DNA of 64,000 nt from Chitinophaga qingshengii (GTDB lineage: Bacteria > Bacteroidota > Bacteroidia > Chitinophagales > Chitinophagaceae), in assembly GCF_014529935.1 (NCBI RefSeq), contig NZ_JACVFC010000001.1, forward strand, positions 2,356,001 through 2,420,000, read 5' to 3'. The stretch's first letter is position 1; every line of letters begins with the position of its first letter. Under the pieces are notes generated by a model, which saw only the letters and a list, made by a program, of their open reading frames with translations, had not been told where the DNA came from and ran no database searches. Of this stretch, positions 1 through 9,246 are shown one piece after another. A program made the position numbers and the translations under genes.

Positions 1-1357
1 CATAGGTGTGGATACAGCGTTTCAATTTATCATATTCCCAGTAAAAAGACTGGCCATTGCGGTCCGTTTTTTTTACCATCAGGTGATCCCTGTATTCCAT
101 GGTAGTCGCCTGTTCCATTGCATCTGTAACAGCAATGAGGTCACCGTCGTCGTTGTAGGCATATTTTACCAGATGGCGTTGTTGCCCGTGGTGTTGCACG
201 TTGATGTCCGTTATCCTGCCATCCTGGTCGGTAACGGCCAACAGATGCCTGCCGGCGCTGTCAATGATACGCTGCAAGCGGCCGTTTCCGTTGTAATGAA
301 CGCTGATTATAAACCCGGCTTCGCTGGCGATACTGATCAGCTGGTAGTGAGGCAGCTGCCGGTGTATTTTACGGAAGGTGAAAGTAAGCCTGCTGTTGTA
401 ACTGAACAACGTATATTCATCAGTGGCGTTGCGGGTCAGCAGCAGTTTTTCATGCCGGTTATATTCACTGTTACCAACGTAAGGCAGCGCGTCAAAAACA
501 GCGCTACGGCCATCTTCCAGCAGTACCACGGTAGCATCCTCCTGTGGGAACTCGTGTACCTGCATATCAAAACGGGTATGTTGCCCACGTCCCAGCAGGC
601 CTTTAAAGGGACTATCACTGTTCCAGGAACGCTCCCATTTCAGGGGAATGGGACCGGGCAGTTCAAAATCGGTACTGTCGTAAATAACGATGCCCTGTAC
701 CAGGTCTACCGGCTCAAATCCTTTCTTACAAAGCGTTTTACTCAGTTTATTGCTACCTATTTTGTTTTTGAGGGCATGATTGAATTTTGTCAGTCCTTTT
801 TTACCCAGTTTGCCCAGTCCTTTCAAAGCGGCGCCGAAGCCGTAGGACATAATCAGGTTGAGCAATACGCCGGCCCAGTCCGGCACAAAAGGGCCGCCTA
901 CGTTCACCGGCTTACCAAAAGACAAGGGGATAGAATAGGAAGTAGGCAGATAAAGGCTTGGGATGGGAATAAACTTCTTTCCCGGCGTAAGTGACAGGGG
1001 AATACCGATGTCATTGCAGGTCATCAGCATATGTCCTGAGGGACTGAGCAGATTACCTTCCACCTTTACCTTTTTACTACCGAAGAAATTGACCGAGTCG
1101 TGGCCAATCATGGGCGCCAGGAGGAAAGGGCCTCCCATTGGAATATGAAACAGGAATATCAGTTTACCACTGGTATCACTTTTTCCTCTTGGCACGTGGT
1201 TGATCCGGGTAGTAGCGCCTATAAACGGTACATAGTCCATAGGATCTATCACCAGGCCGATGTATGGATGAGGCAACGGGATCGGAAATCCAAAGAGGAT
1301 AACGAAGTGAATATCCAGCCCGATAACGGGGATGAGGTGCTTATTGGTAACAAGCAT
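1..1357 (-). CDS. Rhs/YD-repeat protein with PAAR-like N-terminus and DUF6531 region (3' end outside window)
   Basis: The minus strand is open from an ATG at 1357 to the left edge (452 codons seen, no stop). Residues about 8-60 contain PVIGLDIHF, HPYIGLVIDPMDY and a glycine-rich stretch, the PAAR-like leader usual in Rhs proteins. A hydrophobic/basic stretch follows near residues 160-195. From about residue 213, EPVDLVQG and TDFELPGPIPLKWERSWNS mark the DUF6531 start of the Rhs shell, and YD-type repeats (YNDDGDL, WEYDKLKR) run to the edge. Family knowledge: Rhs proteins encapsulate a C-terminal toxin and are often delivered by a type VI system. The toxin tip and any immunity gene would lie left of the window, so delivery and target cannot be judged. 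The plus-strand reading frame over the same bases is a shadow. Confidence 0.85.
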   Translation of the reverse strand, partial: MLVTNKHLIPVIGLDIHFVILFGFPIPLPHPYIGLVIDPMDYVPFIGATTRINHVPRGKSDTSGKLIFLFHIPMGGPFLLAPMIGHDSVNFFGSKKVKVEGNLLSPSGHMLMTCNDIGIPLSLTPGKKFIPIPSLYLPTSYSIPLSFGKPVNVGGPFVPDWAGVLLNLIMSYGFGAALKGLGKLGKKGLTKFNHALKNKIGSNKLSKTLCKKGFEPVDLVQGIVIYDSTDFELPGPIPLKWERSWNSDSPFKGLLGRGQHTRFDMQVHEFPQEDATVVLLEDGRSAVFDALPYVGNSEYNRHEKLLLTRNATDEYTLFSYNSRLTFTFRKIHRQLPHYQLISIASEAGFIISVHYNGNGRLQRIIDSAGRHLLAVTDQDGRITDINVQHHGQQRHLVKYAYNDDGDLIAVTDAMEQATTMEYRDHLMVKKTDRNGQSFYWEYDKLKRCIHTY

Positions 1358-1562
1358 ATAAAGACATGGTTTGGGCGCCCGCAGGCAGGTTTAACAACAA
1401 AAAACTAAAATTGGTCAACGAATATAAGTATAATTTAAAAATCGCCATCAGACAATTGTCCCCATTCCAGGGTCAATTAAGTCAGTAAAAAGTGGAAACC
1501 TGCCAACATGGCAAATAATATTTTGTAATTTAGCCAACAAGCAATCAAAAACCATTGTGCCC

Positions 1563-2123
1563 ATGCCTATTGCAGACGCAGAACAATACCAATCCAGCCC
1601 CGGTTATCAACAGCTATACGAACAGGAAACACGACACCACTTGTTTCGCAGTTATATCCAGATTAAACCGACTTCCGACAGATCGCTACATACCAATATG
1701 CTTAAATTGGGTAAGGACGGTTATGTTAACAAAAAGTCTCCCGCTACCCTGCTGGCGGCCGTTTATTTTATACTCTTCATTTTCACGGTCATGCTCTGCC
1801 AGGGGCGGAAACCCATATTCGTTATCATGATGGCAATAGTGGTGGCCGCCGCCGTGACGCTGCTGATAAAGACAATATACAACTCCCAACCGAACAACCT
1901 TCTTATTGATCGTCGTGGTGTTACCATACAGGGGATACTGAGACCCTGGGAAGAAATCAAGGGCACCTTCATTGTCACCCGGGGAGAAGGCAAGCACATG
2001 GAATGCGACCTTGCACTGGCCTTACATAACGGGCAAAACGCCTATGTATCCCTGGGAGGCTTCGCGGTGATCAGTACCCGCACCGCTGCCGTAGCTACTG
2101 CTATCCGGCACTACCGCCCATAA
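1563..2123 (+). CDS. Two-TM membrane protein of unknown function
   Basis: This gene encodes 186 aa from the ATG at 1563. A GTG two codons upstream (1557) is also possible. The N-terminal ~55 residues are soluble, two adjacent hydrophobic segments lie near residues 65-105, and a C-terminal domain of about 80 residues contains NNLLIDRRGVTIQG and LRPWEEIKGTFI, reminiscent of small PH-like domains after a two-helix anchor. I do not recognise the family. It is divergent from the Rhs gene and convergent with the EEP gene, with a shared hairpin between the two stops. Confidence 0.6.
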   Translation: MPIADAEQYQSSPGYQQLYEQETRHHLFRSYIQIKPTSDRSLHTNMLKLGKDGYVNKKSPATLLAAVYFILFIFTVMLCQGRKPIFVIMMAIVVAAAVTLLIKTIYNSQPNNLLIDRRGVTIQGILRPWEEIKGTFIVTRGEGKHMECDLALALHNGQNAYVSLGGFAVISTRTAAVATAIRHYRP

Positions 2124-2124
2124 A

Positions 2125-2162
2125 CACAACGGCTGCTTCCGGTGAAGGAAACAGCCGTTGTG
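2125..2162. terminator. Hairpin between convergent genes
   Basis: CACAACGGCTG (2125-2135) pairs with CAGCCGTTGTG (2152-2162), and the inner TTCC/GGAA can extend the stem. It sits between the stops of the genes at 2123 (+) and 2187 (-), so it probably serves both. No strong T-run follows. Confidence 0.6.
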
Positions 2163-2186
2163 GCATTCATCGTTTATCCGTTTTTG

Positions 2187-3023
2187 TTAGTTGATACTGA
2201 TAGTGGCTACCACCGAACAGTGATCGGACGCATATACTTTTTTGTCCGCTATATATCCTGTCAATGGTTGATGGGAGTTTACCGAAAAGCCGCTATTGGG
2301 CGTCGTCATGATATAATCGATGGTACGGTCCGGCTTATCGGACGGGAACGTGAGCGGGCATTGTTGCACACAGCCCAGGTTCATGAAACTCCGGATAAGG
2401 TCCATTGTCTGGGAAGCGGGCACCGCGTTGAGGTCGCCGGCCATGATGAGTGGCAGATCCAAACCGGTTACGATCTTCTTCAGCTCTGCAGCCTGCACCA
2501 ACCGGTTATTTTCCTGCGCCAGGTGATCCAGGTGCGTAGATGCAAAATAAAAGTCCTTCCCTTCCTTATTCACCTTAATCATCGCCACAGAACGAAATTC
2601 CCCGCTAACAGCAGGATCTACCGGTAACCCATAACGTTTGCTTTCTTTAATGGGCAAACGTGACAATACCGCATCTCCGAACTGGCCTCCGCTTACATCG
2701 ATGGCTTTGGTATAGAACCATTCCATGCCGGTGAGGGCCGCCAGCTCTTTCGCCTGATGCACCGTAGTGCCGGTGCGGTTGGTAAACACATCCACTTCCT
2801 GTAATGCGACGAGGTCCGGCTGTTGTTCGTTGATCACTTTGGCCAGCAGGGTCAGGTCTGCCGGGGGACCGCTACTGGCGCGGGCGCCGTAGATGTTGTA
2901 GGTCATCACCTTCAGCCGGACTTTCTCTTTTACCGGCAGTGTGGGGCCTTCATCATTCTTTTTGTCGGATTTACTGCAGGCAAATAATGTCAGCAGCAGT
3001 CCTGTTATCAGATATTTGCGCAT
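2187..3023 (-). CDS. Endonuclease/exonuclease/phosphatase (EEP) family lipoprotein
   Basis: A 278-aa protein whose signal peptide ends in the lipobox LFAC (Cys about 16), so it is probably anchored in the outer membrane. The EEP fold is shown in order by MTYNIYGA, ALQEVD (metal Glu), STHLDH, MAGDLNAVP (Asp/Asn) and SDHCSV (catalytic Asp-His near the C-terminus). The family hydrolyses phosphodiester or phosphate ester bonds in DNA, sphingomyelin or inositol phosphates; the substrate is not evident here. It is the last gene of a sigma-FecR-SusC-SusD-DUF1735 operon, 11 bp after the preceding gene, and the only enzyme in that locus. Confidence 0.85.
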   Translation of the reverse strand: MRKYLITGLLLTLFACSKSDKKNDEGPTLPVKEKVRLKVMTYNIYGARASSGPPADLTLLAKVINEQQPDLVALQEVDVFTNRTGTTVHQAKELAALTGMEWFYTKAIDVSGGQFGDAVLSRLPIKESKRYGLPVDPAVSGEFRSVAMIKVNKEGKDFYFASTHLDHLAQENNRLVQAAELKKIVTGLDLPLIMAGDLNAVPASQTMDLIRSFMNLGCVQQCPLTFPSDKPDRTIDYIMTTPNSGFSVNSHQPLTGYIADKKVYASDHCSVVATISIN

Positions 3024-3034
3024 AGGCGTGTGGG

Positions 3035-3997
3035 TTAAAAAGCGTTCACTTCAGCAATATTTGTCAGGTAGGTATCTCCCTGGCTGGTATTGATGGTAAA
3101 CCGGAAGAACCTTGCCTGTCGGGCATAAGACAGGTAGATAGTGCTTACCTTCACGTTATCCAGCGTAAAAGTTTCCGTATAGTCCCATACGTTACCATCG
3201 AGGCTGGTTTCGATAATCATGTTTTTAGGATTACCGGTAGCTTTTACTTCGCCGGTGTTTTTATCGGTTCTGCCGGTGATGGCGAAGCCATGAAGGGACT
3301 GTGCCGCCTGCATATCAATAGTGAGGATATGTGGCGGGCCTGGTTTATTGGCTTTCCATTCGGTAGTCCAGTAGGTATCAACGTTTCCATCCAGCGCATG
3401 AATAGCATGACCGTTGGTAGCGCCTTCGCCGGTAGGTTCTTCAGAAGAGAACTTTGTTATTTTCCAGGATTGGCGGTCAAACAGCGGGAACGGGTTGCTG
3501 GTATATTTCGCGTTGATGAGGAAATACGTCGTACGCAGCGCTTCATTCACCTGAGCATCTGTAGTAATGCTGACTGGCAGCAGGTAATTACCCACACCAT
3601 CCAGTTTGCCGGTGTTCACCCTGATTTTCAGTGCCGGTGTGCTGTATTTGCCGGCGGGGATGACTGCGCTGGATTGCTCCAGTTGGTAGGTCCCCTCCGG
3701 TAGTAAGGGATAATTAGTGTAGTTTTTGGTATTGAATTTCTCCACCAGCGCGGGGTTTGTCCGGAACTGCACCTGGATGTCCGCTGCAGGCGAGTGCGGG
3801 CCGCCATAGTTGGCGCCGTAGATAATGGAATCGGTACCGGCCGAACGGGTAAAGCTATACGAAGCCGGGCTGTTTACCGCCTGGGGCATATATACCACGG
3901 CGATGCTATCGGAAATATTACGGAGCAGGTCCTTATCCTGGCCGCAGCTGGCGAGCAGCATGGCCATACCACAACCTGTCAATATTTTCATTTTCAT
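3035..3997 (-). CDS. DUF1735 plus discoidin (F5/8 type C) lipoprotein
   Basis: A 320-aa SPII lipoprotein (lipobox LLASC, Cys about 19). The N-terminal half fits the DUF1735 / BT_3987-like beta-sandwich domain seen beside SusD proteins. The C-terminal half (about 185-320) fits a discoidin domain: SWKITKFSSEEP, HALDGNVDTYWTTEW and RFFRFTI. Such proteins are surface ligand-binding partners of SusCD transporters. It lies 29 bp after the SusD gene and 11 bp before the EEP gene, so it is probably co-transcribed with both. Confidence 0.82.
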   Translation of the reverse strand: MKMKILTGCGMAMLLASCGQDKDLLRNISDSIAVVYMPQAVNSPASYSFTRSAGTDSIIYGANYGGPHSPAADIQVQFRTNPALVEKFNTKNYTNYPLLPEGTYQLEQSSAVIPAGKYSTPALKIRVNTGKLDGVGNYLLPVSITTDAQVNEALRTTYFLINAKYTSNPFPLFDRQSWKITKFSSEEPTGEGATNGHAIHALDGNVDTYWTTEWKANKPGPPHILTIDMQAAQSLHGFAITGRTDKNTGEVKATGNPKNMIIETSLDGNVWDYTETFTLDNVKVSTIYLSYARQARFFRFTINTSQGDTYLTNIAEVNAF

Positions 3998-4026
3998 GAT
4001 GAGTCGTTTAAGATCAGTAAAAGTGT

Positions 4027-5832
4027 TTACCAGCCCGGATTTTGTACCAGGTTTTTGTCGCGGTCCATTTCAGATTGCGGGATAGGGAACAGGTAATAGT
4101 TTTTGAGGAACACCCTTCTTTCAAATACCGTACGCTGATAAAAAACCAGGTCGGTGAGTTTCGTACCTGCGTCTACGTTCATACCATAGAAGTTGCCACC
4201 ATCCGTTTGTTCCGCAATTTTCCAGCGGCGGGTATCGAAATAGCGGAGGCTTTCCAGCGCCAGTTCTACCCTTCTTTCATGGCGGATTTTATCCCGCATA
4301 TCACTTTGGCCCAGGCCAGGCGTTACGGCAGGCAAACCGGCACGGTCACGGATATCATTGAGGTATTTAGCGATATCCGGGTCACCGGGGGCGTATTCGT
4401 TCAGCGCCTCTATGTAGTTGAGCAGAATTTCTGCATAACGCACCAGTACAAACGGTCTGGCGATATATTGCGAGAGCCTTGGGTTACTGTTGGGATGGAT
4501 GTTTTTACGGGCGATATAACCGGTACGGGGGAAATCCCAGGAACCTTTTTTGCCGGTATTACCTGTAAAGAACGTTTCGATTACCTTGTTGCCTTCACTG
4601 TTATTGATCCACAGGCTGCCGTTGTAACTGACGTTTACGTAGAAACGCGGTTCACGGTTAACGTACATGTTGTAAGTACCGGCAGTAGTGTATTTGCCGG
4701 CAGCGGTAGAGAAGCCTGTTTCCACATAACCGGAGCCACCGTCTTTAATTCCTTTACCATTCTGCATTTCAAACTCATCGACCAGTTGCTGGGTTACCGC
4801 TACGGCCGCATAACCATTTGCCAGACGGGGAGTTGTGGATCTTTCCCAGTCTTTCAGGTTATTGGTAGTACGGGCGAAGATGACTTCGCTGTTCCAGGGG
4901 TCAATAAATACATCGCGGCAGGATAAATAAGGATCGTATTTTCCGGCAGCATCATTTTTACGATACAGCGAGAGTCCAAAATCACTGATTACATCGCGGG
5001 CGGCATCCGCAGCACGTTTCCATTTTTCTTTATCGTAGGCGGAGCTGATCAGCTGTTTACCATCGATATTGGTGAAGCCGGCATAATCTGTATTTCCATT
5101 GAACTGAGGGCTGGCAGCCAGGAGCAATACCCGGCTTTTAATGGACTTACAAACAGCCGCTGTAGCGCGGCCATAGTCGCCGGCGGCTTGTTCCGTAAAG
5201 TGTTTGGGTAGTTTGGTAGCAGCCAGGTCCAGTTCAGCAACAATATAATTTACGCATTCATCGTAACTGCTGCGCGGTTTCTGCATTTCAGGGGCAGAAG
5301 GTTCCAGGTCGCCGGCGATGGGTGTATCACCCAGCAGAATCACCGGACCATACTGACGTATCAGGCCATAGTAGAAAAATGCACGGAGGAAGCGGGCTTC
5401 CGCCTTGTATTTATCGATCAGTTCCTGACCGTTGGGTAATTCCTTTATCTCCTTATTCTCATCGATATGCTGGATAAAATAAGAGGCAGAGCGGATACCG
5501 CGGTAGTATTTGGACCAGGTGTCCATGTACCCCGAAGCCGCGCTCCAGTTACCCAGGTTGATGGGGTAGGTATCATAACCGGAACCGGGGCGGTCGTAGG
5601 TGATGTCCGCATCATCGGAACAACCTTCCCAGGGGGAGGTGTTGCGATATGCTTCGTTTGGTAAAGTAGAATAGATATTGGCCAGGTATTCTTCCGAATA
5701 ACGTCTGCGGGCAAACACCTGTTCAATGGTAATACGATCATCGGGCACCTGGTTGAGGAAGTCCTTGTTACAGGACGGAGCCAGGAACGAAGTGCCGGCC
5801 AGTGCTAAGAAAGCGAGTTTTTTTATGTTCAT
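4027..5832 (-). CDS. SusD/RagB family nutrient-binding lipoprotein (locus 1)
   Basis: A 601-aa lipoprotein (APSC lipobox, Cys about 21) that starts its mature part with NKDFLNQVPDDRIT, typical of SusD. TPR-like helices include AEARFLRAFFYYGLIRQYG, a SusD hallmark. The C-terminal SusD domain has RPFVLVRYAEILLNYIEALN, IRHERRVELALE and the terminal FPIPQSEMDRDKNLVQNPGW. SusD caps its SusC partner and captures ligand at the cell surface. It follows the SusC gene by 18 bp. It is longer than a typical ~500-aa SusD. Confidence 0.95.
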   Translation of the reverse strand: MNIKKLAFLALAGTSFLAPSCNKDFLNQVPDDRITIEQVFARRRYSEEYLANIYSTLPNEAYRNTSPWEGCSDDADITYDRPGSGYDTYPINLGNWSAASGYMDTWSKYYRGIRSASYFIQHIDENKEIKELPNGQELIDKYKAEARFLRAFFYYGLIRQYGPVILLGDTPIAGDLEPSAPEMQKPRSSYDECVNYIVAELDLAATKLPKHFTEQAAGDYGRATAAVCKSIKSRVLLLAASPQFNGNTDYAGFTNIDGKQLISSAYDKEKWKRAADAARDVISDFGLSLYRKNDAAGKYDPYLSCRDVFIDPWNSEVIFARTTNNLKDWERSTTPRLANGYAAVAVTQQLVDEFEMQNGKGIKDGGSGYVETGFSTAAGKYTTAGTYNMYVNREPRFYVNVSYNGSLWINNSEGNKVIETFFTGNTGKKGSWDFPRTGYIARKNIHPNSNPRLSQYIARPFVLVRYAEILLNYIEALNEYAPGDPDIAKYLNDIRDRAGLPAVTPGLGQSDMRDKIRHERRVELALESLRYFDTRRWKIAEQTDGGNFYGMNVDAGTKLTDLVFYQRTVFERRVFLKNYYLFPIPQSEMDRDKNLVQNPGW

Positions 5833-5850
5833 TCCGAAGAAGATTAAATG

Positions 5851-8800
5851 TTAGAAATTCACGGCAATACCGACGGTGTAGGACTTGTTGCTGGAATAAG
5901 CAGCGCCTCTGCCATTGCCTACTTCCACATCCCACATTTTGAAGGGAGAGAAAGTCAGCAGGTTAACACCCTGCAGGAAGATGCTGGATGATTTAAGCCC
6001 GATGTGTTTTAACCACCGTTGTGGCAGGCTGTAGTTCAACTGTACTGTTTTCAACCGCAGATAGTCGCTGCGTTTCACCCACCAGGTGCTGGCAGCGTAG
6101 TTATCATTGAGGGAGCCAGCCATCATACGGGGATAAAATGCATCCTGACGGGGATTAGCTTCTGTCCAGCGATCGGTGATGTTATCGAAGAGATTTCCTC
6201 TTGCCAGGCCTTGCTGGAATGGCATGGTGCCTTCGCCGGTCAGCAATGCATCCACATGAGCAGCGCCCTGGAACAAAGCCGACAGGCTGAGAGATTTATA
6301 CCCAACCGTAAAACCGAAGCCGTAAATAATTTCAGGAATATCGCCGTAGCCGATGGGCGCCTGGTCGTAGCTATCGATCACACCGTCGCCGTTAATGTCT
6401 TTGTATTTGATATCGCCGGCGCGTACATCGCCGGGTTGGCGAGGAGAATTACGGACATCGTCATCGCTTTCAAATAAGCCGAGGGCGATGTAGCCGAAGC
6501 GCTGGCCTACCTTCAGTCCTTTTCTTTCCAGCCAGGGATATTTCCACGCCGGATCATCATTCTCCACTACTTTATTTTTGTTGTAGGTGAAGTTGCCCAG
6601 CAACTGAACAGACACGTCACCAAAGCGGCGGTTATAGGTAACAGAAGCGTCGAGGCCTTTGTTATCGATGATGCCTACGTTACCGAAAGGTGCGTTGATC
6701 ATACCGATATAGCCTGGCAGGGATTTACGGCGCAGGAAGATACCGCTGCGGTATTCTTTGAAGAGGTCCACCTGGAGGGACAGACTTTCATCCAGAACCT
6801 GTATATCAAAACCCAGGTTGGTTTTCCGGGAAGTTTCCCATTGTACGTCCACCGCATATTCCCCGATTTCCTTACCGGTATATTTCTGGTCCATGGTTTT
6901 GCCGAAATTATATTCACCGGTATTGGCCACGGTAGCCAGGTAAGCAAACCTTCTGCCATCAATATTGCTATTACCGACAAGACCATGGGAGAAACGTACT
7001 TTAAACAGCTGCACATAATCCTTCACCGGGTTGAAGAATTTTTCTTCCGACACTACCCAGCCCAGGCCGGCAGAGGGGAAGAAACCATAACGTTTGTCGG
7101 GGTAAAAGTTTTCAGAACCGTTGTAACCGAAGTTGAGTTCCGCAAAATATTTATTGCTGAAGCCGTAGGTAAATCTTCCCGCAAGGCCCTGGAAGCGGTA
7201 AGGCAAGGATGATTCAAGGGTTTCCACATAACTGTTGGCCTTATCGCTTTTGTTATAGAGCAACATACCGGACACATCATGTTTTCCGAAGCTACGGTTA
7301 TAGTTCACCGCCAGTTCATTATACAGGGTGCGTTCACCGGCGTTGTTGGTCTTGCCATCGTAGGTGAGGTATTCCGTACCGATAAACGTTTGTTCGTAGA
7401 TCAGTTTGCCATCGGCATCGCGGCCGGTAGCCAGCCAGGTATCAGGTGTTTTCGAATAGCGGTTGGTGGTATAGTTGTAGGTGTCAAATGAGAACATGCC
7501 GGTGACAGACAATCCTTTTGTTATAAAAGGCAGTTGCTGGGTAAGGCGCAGGTTGGAATACAGCTGGCTTTTCCACTGGTTGGCATAACCGGTTTGGGTG
7601 AGTGCCGCCCAGGCATTTTTTAAGCCGCTGCTGCGTACGTCTGCTATTTTACCATCCGGGTAACGGACAGGTATCTGTACAGGAGTCAGGTAATAAGCAT
7701 CGGAGAAAATACCTCCTACACTGGTAGCCGGCTGGTTCACATTGTTCAGGTAGCCCTGAATACCCAGTTTAACCGTTGTTGTTTTAGAGGGCGTGAGTGT
7801 GATATTAGAAGTAACGTTGTAACGTTTGGAGTAGATAGAAGAATTGTATTTCGTCAGTTCGTCTACATTATATAAACCCAGTTCATCAAAATAACCAAGG
7901 CCGATGTAATACACCGCTTTTTCGGAACCGCCGCTGATGTTGGCGTTAGCGTTCCTCACCTTACCATGGTCGCGGAACAGTTCTTTGAACCAGTTCACAT
8001 TGGGATACAGGTAAGGATCGCTGCCATCGCGCGTTTTCTGTATAGCCTCATCTGAGTATATAGGTACGCTGCCGCGCGTTTTCAGGGCTTCGTTGGAGAT
8101 CTCCATATAGGTGGGACCGTCTGTGAAGGAAGGCAGTTTGGCAAACTGTGTGATACCTTCCGTATAACGAACGTTATAAGAGGGCTTCCCGGCTTTACCG
8201 GATTTGGTAGTGATGAGGATAACGCCGTTGGCCCCACGAACACCATATACAGCCGTAGCAGAAGCATCTTTCAGTACAGAAAAACTTTCGATGTCTTCCG
8301 GGTCTACGTTGGCGATGTTACGCGGTACCCCGTCCACCAGGGTAAGCGGGGCGCTGAGGCCTTGCGTGAAGGTAGAGATACCACGGATATAGATATTCGC
8401 ATCGTTGGAACCCAGTTCGCCGCTGCGTTGTACCGATACCATACCCGCGATGCGGCCGCCGAGGGAATTGGTGAGGTTGGATACCGGTTGTTTCAGGTCT
8501 TTAGGAGAGATGGTAGCTTGTGCGCCTACGAGGCTGATCTTTTTCTGTTCACCGTAACCTACCACTACTACTTCTTCCAGGGAAGAAGAGGCTTCCTGCA
8601 GGATAACGTTGATTTTATCCTTACCGGCAACAGGCATTTCCTGTTTGCGGTAGCCGATCAGGCTGAACACGAGGGTAGCGTCTTCCGGGACAGAGAGGAT
8701 ATATTTTCCGTTCACATCGGTGCCGGTACCGATGCGGCCATCTTTCACCGCCACGGTTACTCCCACCATAGCCTGCCCGGCAGAATCCAGTACAATACCT

Positions 8801-9198
8801 GTGATTTCCCGCTTTGGGGCGTCCACGCCCTGGTGCACCTGAGAAGGTTTATTTTTTACAGCTACAGAAATAGTTGTTCCGGATGTTTTGAACTGAAGGC
8901 CTGTTTGTTTGTCGATGTCTGCCAGCAGTTGGGATACCGGGACCTTTTTGTATTGAAGAGAAACCCTGGTAGCAAAAGATTCCAGGGACTTATCAAATAG
9001 AAAGCGGAAGGAAGTTTGTTTTTCCACCAGGCGGAAAACTTCCACTATAGTGGCTTGTTTAACAGAGATAGTGACCGTTTGTTTGTCCGGCGCCTGTGCT
9101 TTGGACACCAGCGCGGGCGTTATCGCCAGCAGCAGGCAAAGGAATGGTAGCGCGACCTTTTTGGTAAGGCCACGGATCGTGGATAAAGATAGTTTCAT
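5851..9198 (-). CDS. SusC/RagA TonB-dependent transporter with STN domain (locus 1)
   Basis: An 1115-aa outer-membrane protein. The signal peptide ends near residue 35. The STN domain spans about 38-112 (TISVKQATIVEVFRLVEKQT). A carboxypeptidase-regulatory-like domain follows at about 128-205 (ITGIVLDSAGQAMVGVTV), then the TonB-box-like LEEVVVVGYG and the plug (VDGVPRNIANVDPEDIESF, VYGVRGANGVILITT). The beta-barrel fills the rest and ends in SYTVGIAVNF. Uptake is driven by TonB/ExbBD. The STN domain fits signalling to the FecR encoded 48 bp upstream. Confidence 0.96.
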   Translation of the reverse strand: MKLSLSTIRGLTKKVALPFLCLLLAITPALVSKAQAPDKQTVTISVKQATIVEVFRLVEKQTSFRFLFDKSLESFATRVSLQYKKVPVSQLLADIDKQTGLQFKTSGTTISVAVKNKPSQVHQGVDAPKREITGIVLDSAGQAMVGVTVAVKDGRIGTGTDVNGKYILSVPEDATLVFSLIGYRKQEMPVAGKDKINVILQEASSSLEEVVVVGYGEQKKISLVGAQATISPKDLKQPVSNLTNSLGGRIAGMVSVQRSGELGSNDANIYIRGISTFTQGLSAPLTLVDGVPRNIANVDPEDIESFSVLKDASATAVYGVRGANGVILITTKSGKAGKPSYNVRYTEGITQFAKLPSFTDGPTYMEISNEALKTRGSVPIYSDEAIQKTRDGSDPYLYPNVNWFKELFRDHGKVRNANANISGGSEKAVYYIGLGYFDELGLYNVDELTKYNSSIYSKRYNVTSNITLTPSKTTTVKLGIQGYLNNVNQPATSVGGIFSDAYYLTPVQIPVRYPDGKIADVRSSGLKNAWAALTQTGYANQWKSQLYSNLRLTQQLPFITKGLSVTGMFSFDTYNYTTNRYSKTPDTWLATGRDADGKLIYEQTFIGTEYLTYDGKTNNAGERTLYNELAVNYNRSFGKHDVSGMLLYNKSDKANSYVETLESSLPYRFQGLAGRFTYGFSNKYFAELNFGYNGSENFYPDKRYGFFPSAGLGWVVSEEKFFNPVKDYVQLFKVRFSHGLVGNSNIDGRRFAYLATVANTGEYNFGKTMDQKYTGKEIGEYAVDVQWETSRKTNLGFDIQVLDESLSLQVDLFKEYRSGIFLRRKSLPGYIGMINAPFGNVGIIDNKGLDASVTYNRRFGDVSVQLLGNFTYNKNKVVENDDPAWKYPWLERKGLKVGQRFGYIALGLFESDDDVRNSPRQPGDVRAGDIKYKDINGDGVIDSYDQAPIGYGDIPEIIYGFGFTVGYKSLSLSALFQGAAHVDALLTGEGTMPFQQGLARGNLFDNITDRWTEANPRQDAFYPRMMAGSLNDNYAASTWWVKRSDYLRLKTVQLNYSLPQRWLKHIGLKSSSIFLQGVNLLTFSPFKMWDVEVGNGRGAAYSSNKSYTVGIAVNF

Positions 9199-9246
9199 AC
9201 CTTAATTTTTGTAAGCGTTGTATGAGCGTGACCGTCTCATCTGGTT

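Noticed and set aside
8..994. Long plus-strand open frame of 328 codons
   Set aside because: It is the antisense shadow of the minus-strand Rhs gene, whose translation has clear family motifs.
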